64,000 nucleotides of DNA from Streptomyces sp. NBC_00525 (GTDB lineage Bacteria > Actinomycetota > Actinomycetes > Streptomycetales > Streptomycetaceae), in NCBI RefSeq assembly GCF_036346595.1, contig NZ_CP107834.1:5332001-5396000 (forward strand). The letters run 5' to 3'. Shown one piece after another: positions 17,247 to 26,015 of this stretch; position 1 is the stretch's first letter; each line of letters starts with the position of its first letter. Under the pieces are notes generated by a model. It worked only from the letters and a program-made list of their open reading frames with translations, searched no databases and was not told the origin of the DNA. The position numbers and the translations under genes are program-made.

Positions 17247-19982
17247 GTGCGCTCAAGCGCAAGATCCTTCGCCACCCTGGTGGCGGCATTCACTCTCACG
17301 GCGGGGTTGTTCGCAGCCGGTGCCCCCGCGTCGGCGCAGGCCGACGCGGCCGCCCCCGCCGCCCAGGCATCCGATGTGTCCGTCGCGGCGGACACCTACG
17401 ACTGGAAGAACGTCCGCATCGACGGCGGCGGTTTCGTCCCCGGCATCGTCTTCAACCGGTCCGAGAAGAACCTCGCCTACGCCCGTACCGACATCGGCGG
17501 CGCCTACCGCTGGAACCAGGCCGGCAAGCAGTGGGTCCCGCTGCTCGACTGGGTGGACTGGGACCACTGGGGCTGGACGGGCGTGGTGAGCCTCGCCTCG
17601 GACTCCGTGGACCCGGACAAGGTGTACGCCGCCGTGGGCACGTACACCAACGACTGGGACCCCACCAACGGCGCGGTGCTGCGCTCCTCCGACCGGGGCG
17701 CCACCTGGAAGGCGAGCACGCTGCCCTTCAAGCTCGGCGGCAACATGCCGGGCCGTGGCATGGGCGAACGCCTCGCGGTCGACCCGAACAAGAACTCCGT
17801 GCTCTACCTGGGCGCGCCCAGCGGCAACGGCCTGTGGCGGTCCACCGATTCGGGCGCCACCTGGTCCGAGGTGACGGCCTTCCCCAACCCCGGCAACTAC
17901 GCGCAGGACCCGGCCGACACCAGCGGCTACGGCAACGACAACCAGGGCATCGTCTGGGTGACGTTCGACGAGCGCACCGGCAGCGCGGGCAGTGCCACGC
18001 AGGACATCTACGTCGGGGTCGCCGACAAGGAGAACACCGTCTACCGGTCCACGGACGGCGGCGCCACCTGGTCGCGGATCGCCGGACAGCCGACCGGCTA
18101 CCTGGCGCACAAGGGCGTGCTCGACTCCGAGAACGGCTACCTCTATCTGACCCTGAGCGACACCGGCGGCCCCTACGACGGCGGTAAGGGGCAGATCTGG
18201 CGCTACACCACCGCGACCGGTGAGTGGCAGGACGTCAGCCCGGTCGCCGAGGCCGACACCTACTACGGCTTCAGCGGCCTGACCGTGGACCGGCAGCACC
18301 CCGGCACGGTGATGGCGACCGCGTACAGCTCCTGGTGGCCGGACACCCAGATCTTCCGCTCCACCGACAGCGGCGCGACCTGGACCCGGGCCTGGGACTT
18401 CACCGACTACCCGAACCGCTCCAACCGCTTCACCCAGGACGTCTCCTCGGTGCCGTGGCTGACCTGGGGCGCCAACCCGCAGCCGCCGGAGACCACGCCC
18501 AAGCTGGGCTGGATGACGGAGGCGCTGGAGATCGACCCGTTCGACTCGAACCGGATGATGTACGGCACCGGCGCGACGATCTACGGCACCGAGAACCTCA
18601 CCAACTGGGACACCGGCTCCAAGTTCACCATCACGCCCATGGTCAGGGGCCTGGAGGAGACCGCCGTCAACGACCTGGCCAGCCCGCCGTCCGGGGCGCC
18701 GCTGCTGAGCGCGCTCGGTGACATCGGGGGCTTCCGGCACACCGATCTCGACGCGGTCCCGGACATGATGTTCACCTCGCCCAACCTCACCTCCACCACG
18801 AGCATCGACTTCGCCGAGGACAGCCCGAACACGGTCGTCCGGGTGGGCAGCGCGGACGCCGCCCCGCACATCGGCTTCTCCACGGACAACGGCGCCAACT
18901 GGTTCCAGGGCTCCGAGCCGTCCGGGGTGACCGGCGGCGGCACCGTCGCGGCGGCGGCCGACGCGAGCGGCTTCGTCTGGAGCCCCGAGGGCGCCGGCGT
19001 CCACCACACGACCGGGTACGGCAGTTCGTGGTCGGCGTCCACCGGCATCCCGCAGGGCGCGACGGTCGAGTCGGACCGCGCGAACCCGAAGAAGTTCTAC
19101 GGGTACAAGGCCGGCACCTTCTACGTCTCGACGGACGGCGGCGCGACCTTCACCGCGAAGGCGTCCAGCGGCCTGCCCGCCGAGGGCAACGTCCGCTTCA
19201 AGGCGGTCCCCGGCATCGAGGGCGACATCTGGCTGGCCGGCGGCGCCGCGAACGGCACCTACGGCCTGTGGCACTCCACCGACTCGGGGGCGACGTTCAC
19301 CCGGCTGAGCGGGGTCGAGCAGGCGGACTCGGTCGGCTTCGGCAAGGCGGCCGCCGGGGCCTCGTACCAGACGGTGTTCGTCACCGCGAAGATCGACGGG
19401 GTGCGCGGAGTCTTCCGGTCCACGGACGCCGGCACCAGCTGGACCCGTATCAACGACGACGCCCACCAGTGGGGCTGGATCGGCGCCGCGATCACCGGTG
19501 ACCCGCGCGTCTACGGCCGGGTGTACGTGTCCACCAACGGGCGCGGAATCATGTACGGGGAGTCCTCGGACGCCGACGGCGGCGGCACGGACCCCGGAAC
19601 CGACCCCGGTACCGATCCGGGCACCGACCCCGGTACCGACCCCGGTACCGATCCGGGTGACGCCGCCTGCTCGGTGACGTACAAGGTCACCAACCAGTGG
19701 TCCGGCGGCTTCCAGGCCGATGTGACGCTCACCAACACCGGGACCGCCGAGCTGGACGGCTGGGAGCTGTCCTGGACCTTCCCGGACGGGCAGAAGGTGG
19801 GTCAGATCTGGAACGCGAAGGCCACGCAGGACGGGGCGGAGGTGACCGCGGCCAACGTCGACTGGAACGGCCGGGTCGCTCCCGGCGCGTCGGCGGGCTT
19901 CGGCTTCACCGGCACGCTGACCGGCGGCAACACGGCACCGGACGCCTTCTCGCTGGGCGACGAGGTCTGCGCCACCGGCTGA
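17247..19982 (+). CDS. Secreted GH74 xyloglucanase with CBM2 cellulose-binding module
   Basis: A 911-residue exported enzyme that cleaves the beta-1,4-glucan backbone of xyloglucan. GTG 17247 follows GGAGAGGAC. A signal peptide runs to about residue 30 (GAPASA/QA). The GH74 twin seven-bladed propeller spans about 50-770 and shows many sialidase-like Asp boxes (STDSGATW, SSDRGATW, STDGGATF). Catalytic Asp candidates are in TDIGGAY (Asp82) and GDIGGFRH (near 492), the two DIGG motifs characteristic of the family. A TDPG-repeat linker precedes a CBM2 of about 105 residues with flanking cysteines and conserved tryptophans. A perfect CebR operator upstream puts it in the cello-oligosaccharide regulon. 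Confidence 0.94.
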   Translation: MRSSARSFATLVAAFTLTAGLFAAGAPASAQADAAAPAAQASDVSVAADTYDWKNVRIDGGGFVPGIVFNRSEKNLAYARTDIGGAYRWNQAGKQWVPLLDWVDWDHWGWTGVVSLASDSVDPDKVYAAVGTYTNDWDPTNGAVLRSSDRGATWKASTLPFKLGGNMPGRGMGERLAVDPNKNSVLYLGAPSGNGLWRSTDSGATWSEVTAFPNPGNYAQDPADTSGYGNDNQGIVWVTFDERTGSAGSATQDIYVGVADKENTVYRSTDGGATWSRIAGQPTGYLAHKGVLDSENGYLYLTLSDTGGPYDGGKGQIWRYTTATGEWQDVSPVAEADTYYGFSGLTVDRQHPGTVMATAYSSWWPDTQIFRSTDSGATWTRAWDFTDYPNRSNRFTQDVSSVPWLTWGANPQPPETTPKLGWMTEALEIDPFDSNRMMYGTGATIYGTENLTNWDTGSKFTITPMVRGLEETAVNDLASPPSGAPLLSALGDIGGFRHTDLDAVPDMMFTSPNLTSTTSIDFAEDSPNTVVRVGSADAAPHIGFSTDNGANWFQGSEPSGVTGGGTVAAAADASGFVWSPEGAGVHHTTGYGSSWSASTGIPQGATVESDRANPKKFYGYKAGTFYVSTDGGATFTAKASSGLPAEGNVRFKAVPGIEGDIWLAGGAANGTYGLWHSTDSGATFTRLSGVEQADSVGFGKAAAGASYQTVFVTAKIDGVRGVFRSTDAGTSWTRINDDAHQWGWIGAAITGDPRVYGRVYVSTNGRGIMYGESSDADGGGTDPGTDPGTDPGTDPGTDPGTDPGDAACSVTYKVTNQWSGGFQADVTLTNTGTAELDGWELSWTFPDGQKVGQIWNAKATQDGAEVTAANVDWNGRVAPGASAGFGFTGTLTGGNTAPDAFSLGDEVCATG
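19587..19658 (+). repeat. 12-bp tandem repeat coding the TDPG linker
   Basis: Six consecutive 12-bp units each encode Thr-Asp-Pro-Gly between the GH74 domain and CBM2. Synonymous differences between units (CCCGGA, CCCGGT, CCGGGC) show the repeat is old enough to have drifted. It acts as a flexible linker. Confidence 0.9.
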
Positions 19983-20006
19983 CCCGCCGTCCGGGCGGCA
20001 CGGCAC

Positions 20007-20036
20007 GGGGGCGGACCGGACCGCCGGCCCGCCCCC
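20007..20036 (+). terminator. Terminator after the GH74 gene
   Basis: An 8-bp stem GGGGGCGG (20007-20014) with CCGCCCCC (20029-20036) lies 25 bp past the stop codon and has a 14-nt loop that can itself pair. Confidence 0.65.
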
Positions 20037-20076
20037 TTACTGGCCCCGTACAGGTTCGTCGGCCATACTGCCCGCC

Positions 20077-20595
20077 GTGGAGCAGCGCATAGATCCGAAG
20101 ACCCAGCCCGCGTACGCCGCAGGGACCGACCCGGCGTACATCCCCGGTCTCACGGCCCCCGGCCCCGCCGCGACGGTGGCCGAGGAGCCGGAGGACACGG
20201 GGGAGCCCGCACCCGCCGACGCCGTCGCGGACGCGCCGGCCGACCAGGCGCAGCCCGCGGCGGCCGACGAGGACAACGAGCAGGAGGAGAGCGAAGAGAG
20301 CGACGAAGAGGCCGCGGACGGTCCCTCGTTCGAGGTGAGCGACCGGCGCGGCTCGATCGCGGCCGACCGCAAGGGCGTCCGGTTCACGCTGGACGACCAG
20401 CGGGCCGAGTTCGGCTGGGACGAGATCGGCGCGGTCGAGGTCAAGCCGGCCCGCTTCGGCCGCCGGTTCACCGTCACCGTCCATCTGTCCACCCGGCGCT
20501 GGTTCAACGGAGAGGTCGAGGCGGCGTCCCGCGGCAGCCTCAAGGAGTGGGGCACGGAACTCGACGCCGTCCTGGACGCCTACTTCGAGGACTGA
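20077..20595 (+). CDS. Conserved Streptomyces protein of unknown function with acidic N-terminus
   Basis: A 172-residue protein I cannot assign to a named family. The first 80 residues are disordered and rich in Ala, Pro, Glu and Asp (for example DEDNEQEESEESDEEAADG). The remaining 90 residues form a compact alpha/beta domain with FEVSDRRGSIAADRKGVRFT and a WDEIGAVEVK strand, recalling PH-like folds. A CATACT -10 hexamer (20064-20069) stands 7 nt before the GTG start with no ribosome site, so it is probably translated from a leaderless message. Confidence 0.75.
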   Translation: MEQRIDPKTQPAYAAGTDPAYIPGLTAPGPAATVAEEPEDTGEPAPADAVADAPADQAQPAAADEDNEQEESEESDEEAADGPSFEVSDRRGSIAADRKGVRFTLDDQRAEFGWDEIGAVEVKPARFGRRFTVTVHLSTRRWFNGEVEAASRGSLKEWGTELDAVLDAYFED

Positions 20596-20653
20596 GCGGA
20601 GCCCGACAGGTCCGGGGCATCGCGGCGCCCCGGCCCGCCGGGCCCGTGCCCGG

Positions 20654-21538
20654 TCAGGCCTCCGCCAGGACCACCGAGCGGGTCAGATGGCGCGGGCTGT
20701 CCGGGTCCAGGCCGCGCGCCGCCGCGCGCGCCACGGCCAGCCGCTGGACGCGGACCAGCTCCGCCAGCGGGTCCAGGTCGCTCTCCACCCAGCGGGCGCC
20801 GGTCGCCAGCAGCTGCTCGCGCAGGCCCTCGGGGGCGGGGCCGAACATCCAGGTCGCGGTGGAGTCGCCCGCGATGCTGATGGGGCCGTGGCGGTACTCC
20901 ATCGCGGCGTACGACTCGGTCCAGGAGAGCGACGCCTCCTTCATCTTGAGCGCCGCCTCGTTGGCGAGACCGGCCGTCCAGCCGCTGCCCAGGAACGTGA
21001 ACTGGTCGCGGTCCACCAGCCCCTCGGGCAGCGGCTCCGCCAGCGCCGTCTCCGCGTCGCGGACCACGGCGTCGGTGTGCAGCCCGAGGTGGGCGCGCAG
21101 CAGCGTCAGCAGCGTGGTGGCGAACCGGGTCTGCACGACGGACCGTTCGTCCGCGAAATCGAGGACCACGACCGCGTCGGCGGCCGTCATCACCGGGGTC
21201 CCGGCATCGGCGGTGATCGCCACCGTGGGCGTCGTGCCGCGCAGCCGGGCCAGGAGCTCCAGCACCTCCGTCGTGGTCCCGGAACGGGTGAGCGCGACGA
21301 CCCGGTCGTAGCGGCGGCGGGCCGGGAACTCGGAGGCCGCGAAGGCGTCGGTCTCGCCCTGCCCGGACTCCTCGCGCAGCGAGGCGTACGCCTGGGCCAT
21401 GTAGTACGAGGTGCCGCAGCCGACCACGGCGACGCGCTCGCCGGCGGCGGGCAGCACGGCCGCGTGACTCCCCGCCAGCTCCGCTGCGCGGCGCCAGCAC
21501 TCCGGCTGACTGGCGATCTCGATCTCGACGAATGACAC
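20654..21538 (-). CDS. SIS-domain sugar-phosphate isomerase/deaminase (AgaS/GlmS-C-like)
   Basis: A 294-residue protein with two SIS domains like the isomerase half of glucosamine-6-phosphate synthase and AgaS-type ketose isomerases. The first SIS domain shows VVGCGTSYYMAQAYA and ALTRSGTTTEVLELL. The second has FLGSGWTAGLANEAALKMKE and EYRHGPIS. Such enzymes isomerise or deaminate amino-sugar phosphates in the cytoplasm; the exact substrate is not evident. GTG 21538 has GGAGCG upstream. It is divergent from a DeoR-type regulator and shares a palindromic operator pair with it. Confidence 0.88.
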   Translation of the reverse strand: MSFVEIEIASQPECWRRAAELAGSHAAVLPAAGERVAVVGCGTSYYMAQAYASLREESGQGETDAFAASEFPARRRYDRVVALTRSGTTTEVLELLARLRGTTPTVAITADAGTPVMTAADAVVVLDFADERSVVQTRFATTLLTLLRAHLGLHTDAVVRDAETALAEPLPEGLVDRDQFTFLGSGWTAGLANEAALKMKEASLSWTESYAAMEYRHGPISIAGDSTATWMFGPAPEGLREQLLATGARWVESDLDPLAELVRVQRLAVARAAARGLDPDSPRHLTRSVVLAEA

Positions 21539-21563
21539 TTCTGCGCTCCGTACTGGTGAGGGG

Positions 21564-21611
21564 ATGCTCGATTGTGCACGTTACTCGCGCCGAACGAGCA
21601 TTATCAAGCAT
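21564..21611. promoter_or_regulatory. Inverted DeoR-type operator pair between SIS gene and deoR-type gene
   Basis: ATGCTCGATTGTGC (21564-21577) and, inverted, GCATTATCAAGCAT (21598-21611) agree at 11 of 14 positions when one is reverse-complemented. The region is clearly less GC-rich than its surroundings. The pair lies in the divergent promoter region and probably binds the adjacent regulator to control both genes. Confidence 0.65.
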
Positions 21612-21723
21612 TCGGGTCGGCGGACGGCCGCACCGGTGCGAGCGCTGTGCGACGCTTGCGGCTGTCCGTGGGCGCGCCCGAGAGGAATCGGCGACCCCGC
21701 CCCCGGACGTGAGGAGAACCGAC

Positions 21724-22515
21724 ATGTCCAGGGACGCCCGGTGGAGCGCACTGCTGGAACTCGTGGGCCGGCACGGCCGGGTGGACGTCGAGGACGCGGC
21801 GAAGGCGCTGGACGTCTCGGCCGCCACCATCCGCCGGGATCTGGACCAGCTCGCCGAGCAGCAGCTCCTCACCCGTACGCGGGGCGGCGCGGTCGCCCAC
21901 GGCGTCAGCTACGAACTGGCGCTCCGGCACAAGGCGGGGCGCAACGCCCCCGAGAAGCAGGCGATCGGCCGTGCCGTCGCCGACCTGGTCGCGCCCGGTG
22001 AGGTCGTCGGCCTCACCGGCGGCACCACCGTCACCGAGGTGGCCCGCTCGCTGGCCGTCCGCCCCGACCTGGCGGACGACGGCCGGGCGGGGCAGCCGGC
22101 GCTCACCGTGGTGACGAACGCGCTCAACATCGCCAACGAGCTGGCGATCCGGCCGCAGTTCAAGCTGGTGGTGACCGGCGGGGTCGCCCGGCCCCAGTCG
22201 TACGAGCTGACCGGCCCGCTGGCCGCCGGGGTGCTGGGCGAGATCACGCTGGACGTGGCCGTGCTCGGCGTCAACGCGATCGACACCGGTCGCGGCGCGT
22301 ACGTGCACCACGAGGGCGAGGCCGGCGTGAACCGGCTGCTCGCCCGGCAGGCCCAGCGCGTGGTGGTCGCCGCCGACTCCTCGAAGATCGGCAGGCGCGC
22401 CTTCGCCCGCGTCTGCGACCTCTCGCTGGTGGACTTCCTCGTCACGGACCGGGGCATCGACCCCGAGGCGTCCGCCCGTCTCACGGAGGCCGGAGTCACG
22501 GTCGTCGCCGTCTGA
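21724..22515 (+). CDS. DeoR/GlpR-family transcriptional regulator
   Basis: A 263-residue DeoR-family repressor. The N-terminal HTH is RVDVEDAAKALDVSAATIRRDLDQLAEQQ, written here as overlapping motifs VDVEDAAKALDVSAATIRRD and LDQLAEQQLLTRTRGGA. The C-terminal sugar-phosphate sensor domain has GLTGGTTVTEVARSL, VVTNALNIANELA and a VVAADSSKIGRRAF signature. The ATG has GGAG upstream. It is divergent from the SIS-domain isomerase with an inverted operator pair between them. An effector sugar phosphate related to that enzyme is the simplest inference. Confidence 0.92.
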   Translation: MSRDARWSALLELVGRHGRVDVEDAAKALDVSAATIRRDLDQLAEQQLLTRTRGGAVAHGVSYELALRHKAGRNAPEKQAIGRAVADLVAPGEVVGLTGGTTVTEVARSLAVRPDLADDGRAGQPALTVVTNALNIANELAIRPQFKLVVTGGVARPQSYELTGPLAAGVLGEITLDVAVLGVNAIDTGRGAYVHHEGEAGVNRLLARQAQRVVVAADSSKIGRRAFARVCDLSLVDFLVTDRGIDPEASARLTEAGVTVVAV

Positions 22516-22823
22516 GCCGCCCGGCCTCGCCGAGGTGTCCGAAACGTGAGTTCGAAGGGTCTGTTTTCGGCCATGCTCAGTGGGTAATCGGTCCCATCCG
22601 GTTTGACGGTGCCCCGTCGCGCACCGAAGGCGGACGCGGCCCGCCATGCGCTGTTTCCACCGCTTCACCCCGGAAGATTCCGTACGGTGACGGGTCGGCG
22701 TGCTCTCGTACGGTGACGGCCCGCTCGCCGGTGCGACGCGTCAAGGTAACTTTTCAGCCAATGGCGTGCCTTTATGGCCAGGTTCGAACGCGCGACCGGA
22801 AAGTGGTCGGCATAATCGCGTCC
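22516..22823. other. Intergenic region with a 13-bp direct repeat
   Basis: No gene is supported in this 308-bp stretch. It contains CGTACGGTGACGG twice on the same strand, at 22681-22693 and 22707-22719, 26 bp apart. The end of the region carries a CATAAT -10 hexamer (22811-22816) for the MBL-fold gene. Confidence 0.6.
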
Positions 22824-23822
22824 ATGTCGATCACGGGTGGGGATGTCGTTGACCTTGGCAGGGGCCTGTACGCCTGGCTCCCGCCGAAGCGTGGCTGGGG
22901 GCTGGCCAACTGCGGCCTGCTCGTCTCGCCCCGCGGCGCGCTGTGGATCGACACCCCGTACGACCCGGCACTCGCCGGGCAGTTCCTCGCCGAGTCCGGC
23001 AAGCGGCTGCCCGAGGGCGTCTCCATCGACCGGGTCATCGTCACGCACGCCAACGGCGACCACTTCTGGGGCGCGGGCGTGCTCCCGGACGCCGAGATCA
23101 TCGTGACGCGCGAGGCCAGGGAGCACATCCACTACGAGCCCACGCCGCAGCAGCAGCACGCCCTGGTCAGCGGCGGCGATCCGGCCACCCCGCTCGGGTC
23201 CTACCTCGCACGGCACTTCGGCCCGTTCGACTGGTCGCAGACCGAACCCGTCAAGCCGACCACGTACTTCACCGGCGAACTCGAACTGACCCTGGGCGAC
23301 TACCCCGTACAGATCACCTCGCTGGCACCCGCGCACACCACCGGCGACCTGATGGTCCATCTGCCGGTCCAGTCCACCGTGTTCAGCGGCGACATCATCT
23401 TCTCCTCGTCCCCGGAGCAGCCCGGCGACCACCCGTGCCACTGGGAGGGCCCGCTGAGCAACGTGATCGCGGCCTGCGAACAGGTCCTGGCCACCGGCGC
23501 CGAGACCGTCGTCCCCGGCCACGGACCCGTGATCGACCGGGCCGGCGTCCGCGAGCACATCGCCTACCTCGAATACGTGCAGGAGCGCGCCCACACCTTC
23601 CACGCCGCGGGCGTGCCCGCCATCGACGCGGCCCGCAGGGTCATCGCCGAGGGCCGCCACCCCGCACTCGGCCTGCCCGAACGGCTCGTGGTGACCATCG
23701 GCAGCGAGTACCGGCAGCTCGACGGTTCGCAGCGGCCCAGCGTGGTCCAGGTGATCACCGACGTCGCGACGGTCGCACAGGAAGTGGAGCAGGCCAGTGA
23801 GACGGCAGGCAGAGCGGGCTGA
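22824..23822 (+). CDS. MBL-fold metallo-hydrolase
   Basis: A 332-residue metallo-beta-lactamase-fold hydrolase. The metal motif is VTHANGDHFWGAG, so the usual HxHxDH reads HxNxDH. Further ligands are the AHTTGD histidine, the SGDIIF aspartate and the VPGHGP histidine. CATAAT lies 7 nt upstream of ATG 22824 with no ribosome site, which argues for a leaderless transcript and for this start rather than an upstream one at 22713. The 62-bp gap to the conservon sensor on the same strand leaves open whether they are cotranscribed. Substrate unknown. Confidence 0.85.
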   Translation: MSITGGDVVDLGRGLYAWLPPKRGWGLANCGLLVSPRGALWIDTPYDPALAGQFLAESGKRLPEGVSIDRVIVTHANGDHFWGAGVLPDAEIIVTREAREHIHYEPTPQQQHALVSGGDPATPLGSYLARHFGPFDWSQTEPVKPTTYFTGELELTLGDYPVQITSLAPAHTTGDLMVHLPVQSTVFSGDIIFSSSPEQPGDHPCHWEGPLSNVIAACEQVLATGAETVVPGHGPVIDRAGVREHIAYLEYVQERAHTFHAAGVPAIDAARRVIAEGRHPALGLPERLVVTIGSEYRQLDGSQRPSVVQVITDVATVAQEVEQASETAGRAG

Positions 23823-23884
23823 CCGCGCGGTCCCGCGCCGCGCGCGCCGGCGGACCGCCCCGACGAGAGAGACGCGGTAACGGC

Positions 23885-25243
23885 ATGGCATGGATCGTCA
23901 CGGTGATCGCCTTCGTCGTCGCGGGGGTGGCCTACTCGCGCGCCTACCGGGCCGGCCTCGCCGAGCAGCAGGCCGTCACCCGCGCCGAACTCGCCGACCG
24001 CCAGGCCAAGGCCGCCGAGGCCCGCACCGCCGCCCTCCTGGACGAGATCCGGCAGCTCGCGCGCAAGCGCATACCCGCCGCGGCCCTCGCCCTCTCGCAC
24101 CCCAGCGCCACGGTCCCCGGACTGCGCGAGGCGGCCGAGGTGGACGGCGGCGCCGCCCTCCTGCTCACCGAGGCCGTCCAGGCCGCCCGGACCGCGGTCC
24201 TGGAGGAGCGCGGGCGCGTGGACGCGGCGGCCCGCGCCGCGATGCGCGGCACCTCCGCCAAGATCCAGTCCCTGCTCAACCAGTCCCAGCAACTGCTCCA
24301 CGAACTCCAGCACGAGTACGACGACCCGCGCATCCTCCAGCTGGACTTCCGCAACGAACTCGCCCTGCGCCGCACCCAGTCCACCGCGGTGCTCTGCGAC
24401 GCCTGGCCCGGCCTCGCCCGGCAGAACTCGCCGCTCGTCGAAATCGTCCTCGGCGCCCAGTCGCGCGTCGCCGGCTACGAGCGGATCAAGGTCTCCAACC
24501 ATCTGCGCGACGAACGCCTCGCGCTCGCCGCACGGGCCGCCGAACCCCTCGCCATCGCCCTCGCCGAACTGCTCGCCAACGCCACCGCGTACTCCCACCC
24601 CGACACGGATGTGCAGGTCACCATCCAGCAGAGCGCCGGCCGCGGCGCGTTCCTGGTGGTGGACGACGCCGGCATCGGCATGGACGAGGACGCGCTGGAG
24701 CGGGCCCGCGCCCTGCTCGCCGGCCCCGCCGAGGTGCTGCTGACCGAACTGGGCGACCCGCCGCAGACCGGGTTCGCGGTCGTCGGCCGGCTCGTCGTCC
24801 AGTACGGCTTCGACTGCCACATCGAGGCGTCCCCGTTCGGCGGCATGCGCACGATCCTGCGCGTCCCCGCCCATCTGCTGACCGTGCTGGACGAGGACCG
24901 CGACCTCTCCGCCCTCGCCCCCGCGCCCGTGTCCGCCGCCGCGGACCGGCCCGCCCCCGCCGCCGCGCCCGGTGCGGAATCCGGGTCCGACGGCGCCGAG
25001 GACCCCACCGGACTGCCCAGCCGGCGGCGCCGCGCACCGCGCCGCACCCCCGCCGCCCCGGCCGGGGCGCGGGCCGCCGAACCGGCCACCGGACAGATGC
25101 CCCGTACACCGGAAGCGGCCGGGGCTTCCTGGGCGGCCCTCCAGCAGGGCACCCTCAACGGCAGGAGCGTCACCGGGCGGCCCGCCGCACCGGACACCGG
25201 CGCCCGTGACCACCAGGACGACCAAGGAGACGACGAGAAGTGA
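23885..25243 (+). CDS. rarA: Conservon sensor ATPase, CvnA9/RarA-like
   Basis: A 452-residue membrane-anchored ATP-binding protein at the head of a five-gene conservon ending in a P450, the layout of S. coelicolor Cvn9 (rarABCDE). It has one membrane helix (MAWIVTVIAFVVAGVAY), a coiled-coil stretch, no NIT sensor domain and a kinase-like ATPase domain (AELLANATAYSHP; DDAGIGMDEDAL). Where other CvnA proteins show LDH with the likely phospho-acceptor His, this one reads LDFRNELALRR, so histidine phosphorylation is doubtful. The C-terminal 120 residues are Pro/Ala/Arg-rich. It overlaps the roadblock gene by GTGA. The Cvn9 orthology is inferred from layout. Confidence 0.82.
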   Translation: MAWIVTVIAFVVAGVAYSRAYRAGLAEQQAVTRAELADRQAKAAEARTAALLDEIRQLARKRIPAAALALSHPSATVPGLREAAEVDGGAALLLTEAVQAARTAVLEERGRVDAAARAAMRGTSAKIQSLLNQSQQLLHELQHEYDDPRILQLDFRNELALRRTQSTAVLCDAWPGLARQNSPLVEIVLGAQSRVAGYERIKVSNHLRDERLALAARAAEPLAIALAELLANATAYSHPDTDVQVTIQQSAGRGAFLVVDDAGIGMDEDALERARALLAGPAEVLLTELGDPPQTGFAVVGRLVVQYGFDCHIEASPFGGMRTILRVPAHLLTVLDEDRDLSALAPAPVSAAADRPAPAAAPGAESGSDGAEDPTGLPSRRRRAPRRTPAAPAGARAAEPATGQMPRTPEAAGASWAALQQGTLNGRSVTGRPAAPDTGARDHQDDQGDDEK

Positions 25244-25665
25244 GCGCCCCCAGCCCCACATCAGGCGACCTCGCATGGGTGCTGACCCCGCTGCTGGAGC
25301 TGCCCGGAGTCCAGCACGCCGTGGTCGCCACCGGTGACGGACTCGTCGAAGGCGCCTCACCCGGCCTCGACCGGGCCTCCGGCGAACGGGTCGCCGCGAT
25401 GACGGCCACCCTGCACGCCGCCGCCCGCGCCTTCACGACCGCGTTCACCGACGTCGAGGCCCCGCAACTGGCCCAGACCGTCGTCGAATCGGACCTCGGC
25501 TTCGCCATCGTCGTACCGGCCGGACGCAACACCACGCTCGCGCTCTTCGCGGAGCCCGGCGCCAAGCTCGGCGACATCGCCTACCAGATGCAGGTCCAGG
25601 TCACCGCGCTCACCCGGGCGATGCACGCGCCCAACCGCCAATCGGACACCGCCGCGCGGCCATGA
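25240..25665 (+). CDS. rarB: Roadblock/LC7 protein, conservon CvnB
   Basis: A 141-residue Roadblock/LC7-domain protein, the usual second conservon member. In the S. coelicolor Cvn9 system this class forms part of a membrane-associated complex with the sensor and GTPase. The fold is indicated by DLAWVLTPLLELPGVQHAVV, a GDGLVEGAS turn and the buried strand LGFAIVVPAGRNTTLALFA. It starts by GTGA overlap with the sensor and ends by ATGA overlap with the DUF742 gene, so the products are made together. Confidence 0.88.
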   Translation: MSAPSPTSGDLAWVLTPLLELPGVQHAVVATGDGLVEGASPGLDRASGERVAAMTATLHAAARAFTTAFTDVEAPQLAQTVVESDLGFAIVVPAGRNTTLALFAEPGAKLGDIAYQMQVQVTALTRAMHAPNRQSDTAARP

Positions 25666-26015
25666 CCCCCGGCCCAGCACGCCGACTGATTCCCGCCTAT
25701 CTGGTCACCGGCGGCCGGTCCCGCCCCGCCGGCCCCGCGCTCGACCGGCTCGCCGTACTCGTACGAACCGACGCGCCCGTGCCCGACGACGCCGGAACCC
25801 AGGCCCGCAGACTGTGCGAGCTGCTGGAACCGGGCGCACTCACCGTCGTCGAGTGCGCGGCCCACCTGGACCTGCCGGTCAGCGCCACCGTCTTCCTGGC
25901 CACGGACCTCGCGGCCACCGGACTTCTGCTCACCCGACCGCCGATACCCAGTGCCGGGCAGATCGACAGGTCGCTCGTCGAGAGGTTGCTCGATGGACTC
26001 CGCTCCCTCCCCTGA
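25662..26015 (+). CDS. rarC: DUF742 protein, conservon CvnC
   Basis: A 117-residue DUF742 protein with a winged-helix-like core: LIPAYLVTGGRSRP at the N-terminus, TQARRLCELLEPGALTVVEC, then AHLDLPVSATVFLATDLAAT. DUF742 proteins bridge sensor and GTPase in conservons and may bind DNA or partner proteins. It overlaps the GTPase start by 23 bp. Confidence 0.87.
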   Translation: MTPGPARRLIPAYLVTGGRSRPAGPALDRLAVLVRTDAPVPDDAGTQARRLCELLEPGALTVVECAAHLDLPVSATVFLATDLAATGLLLTRPPIPSAGQIDRSLVERLLDGLRSLP

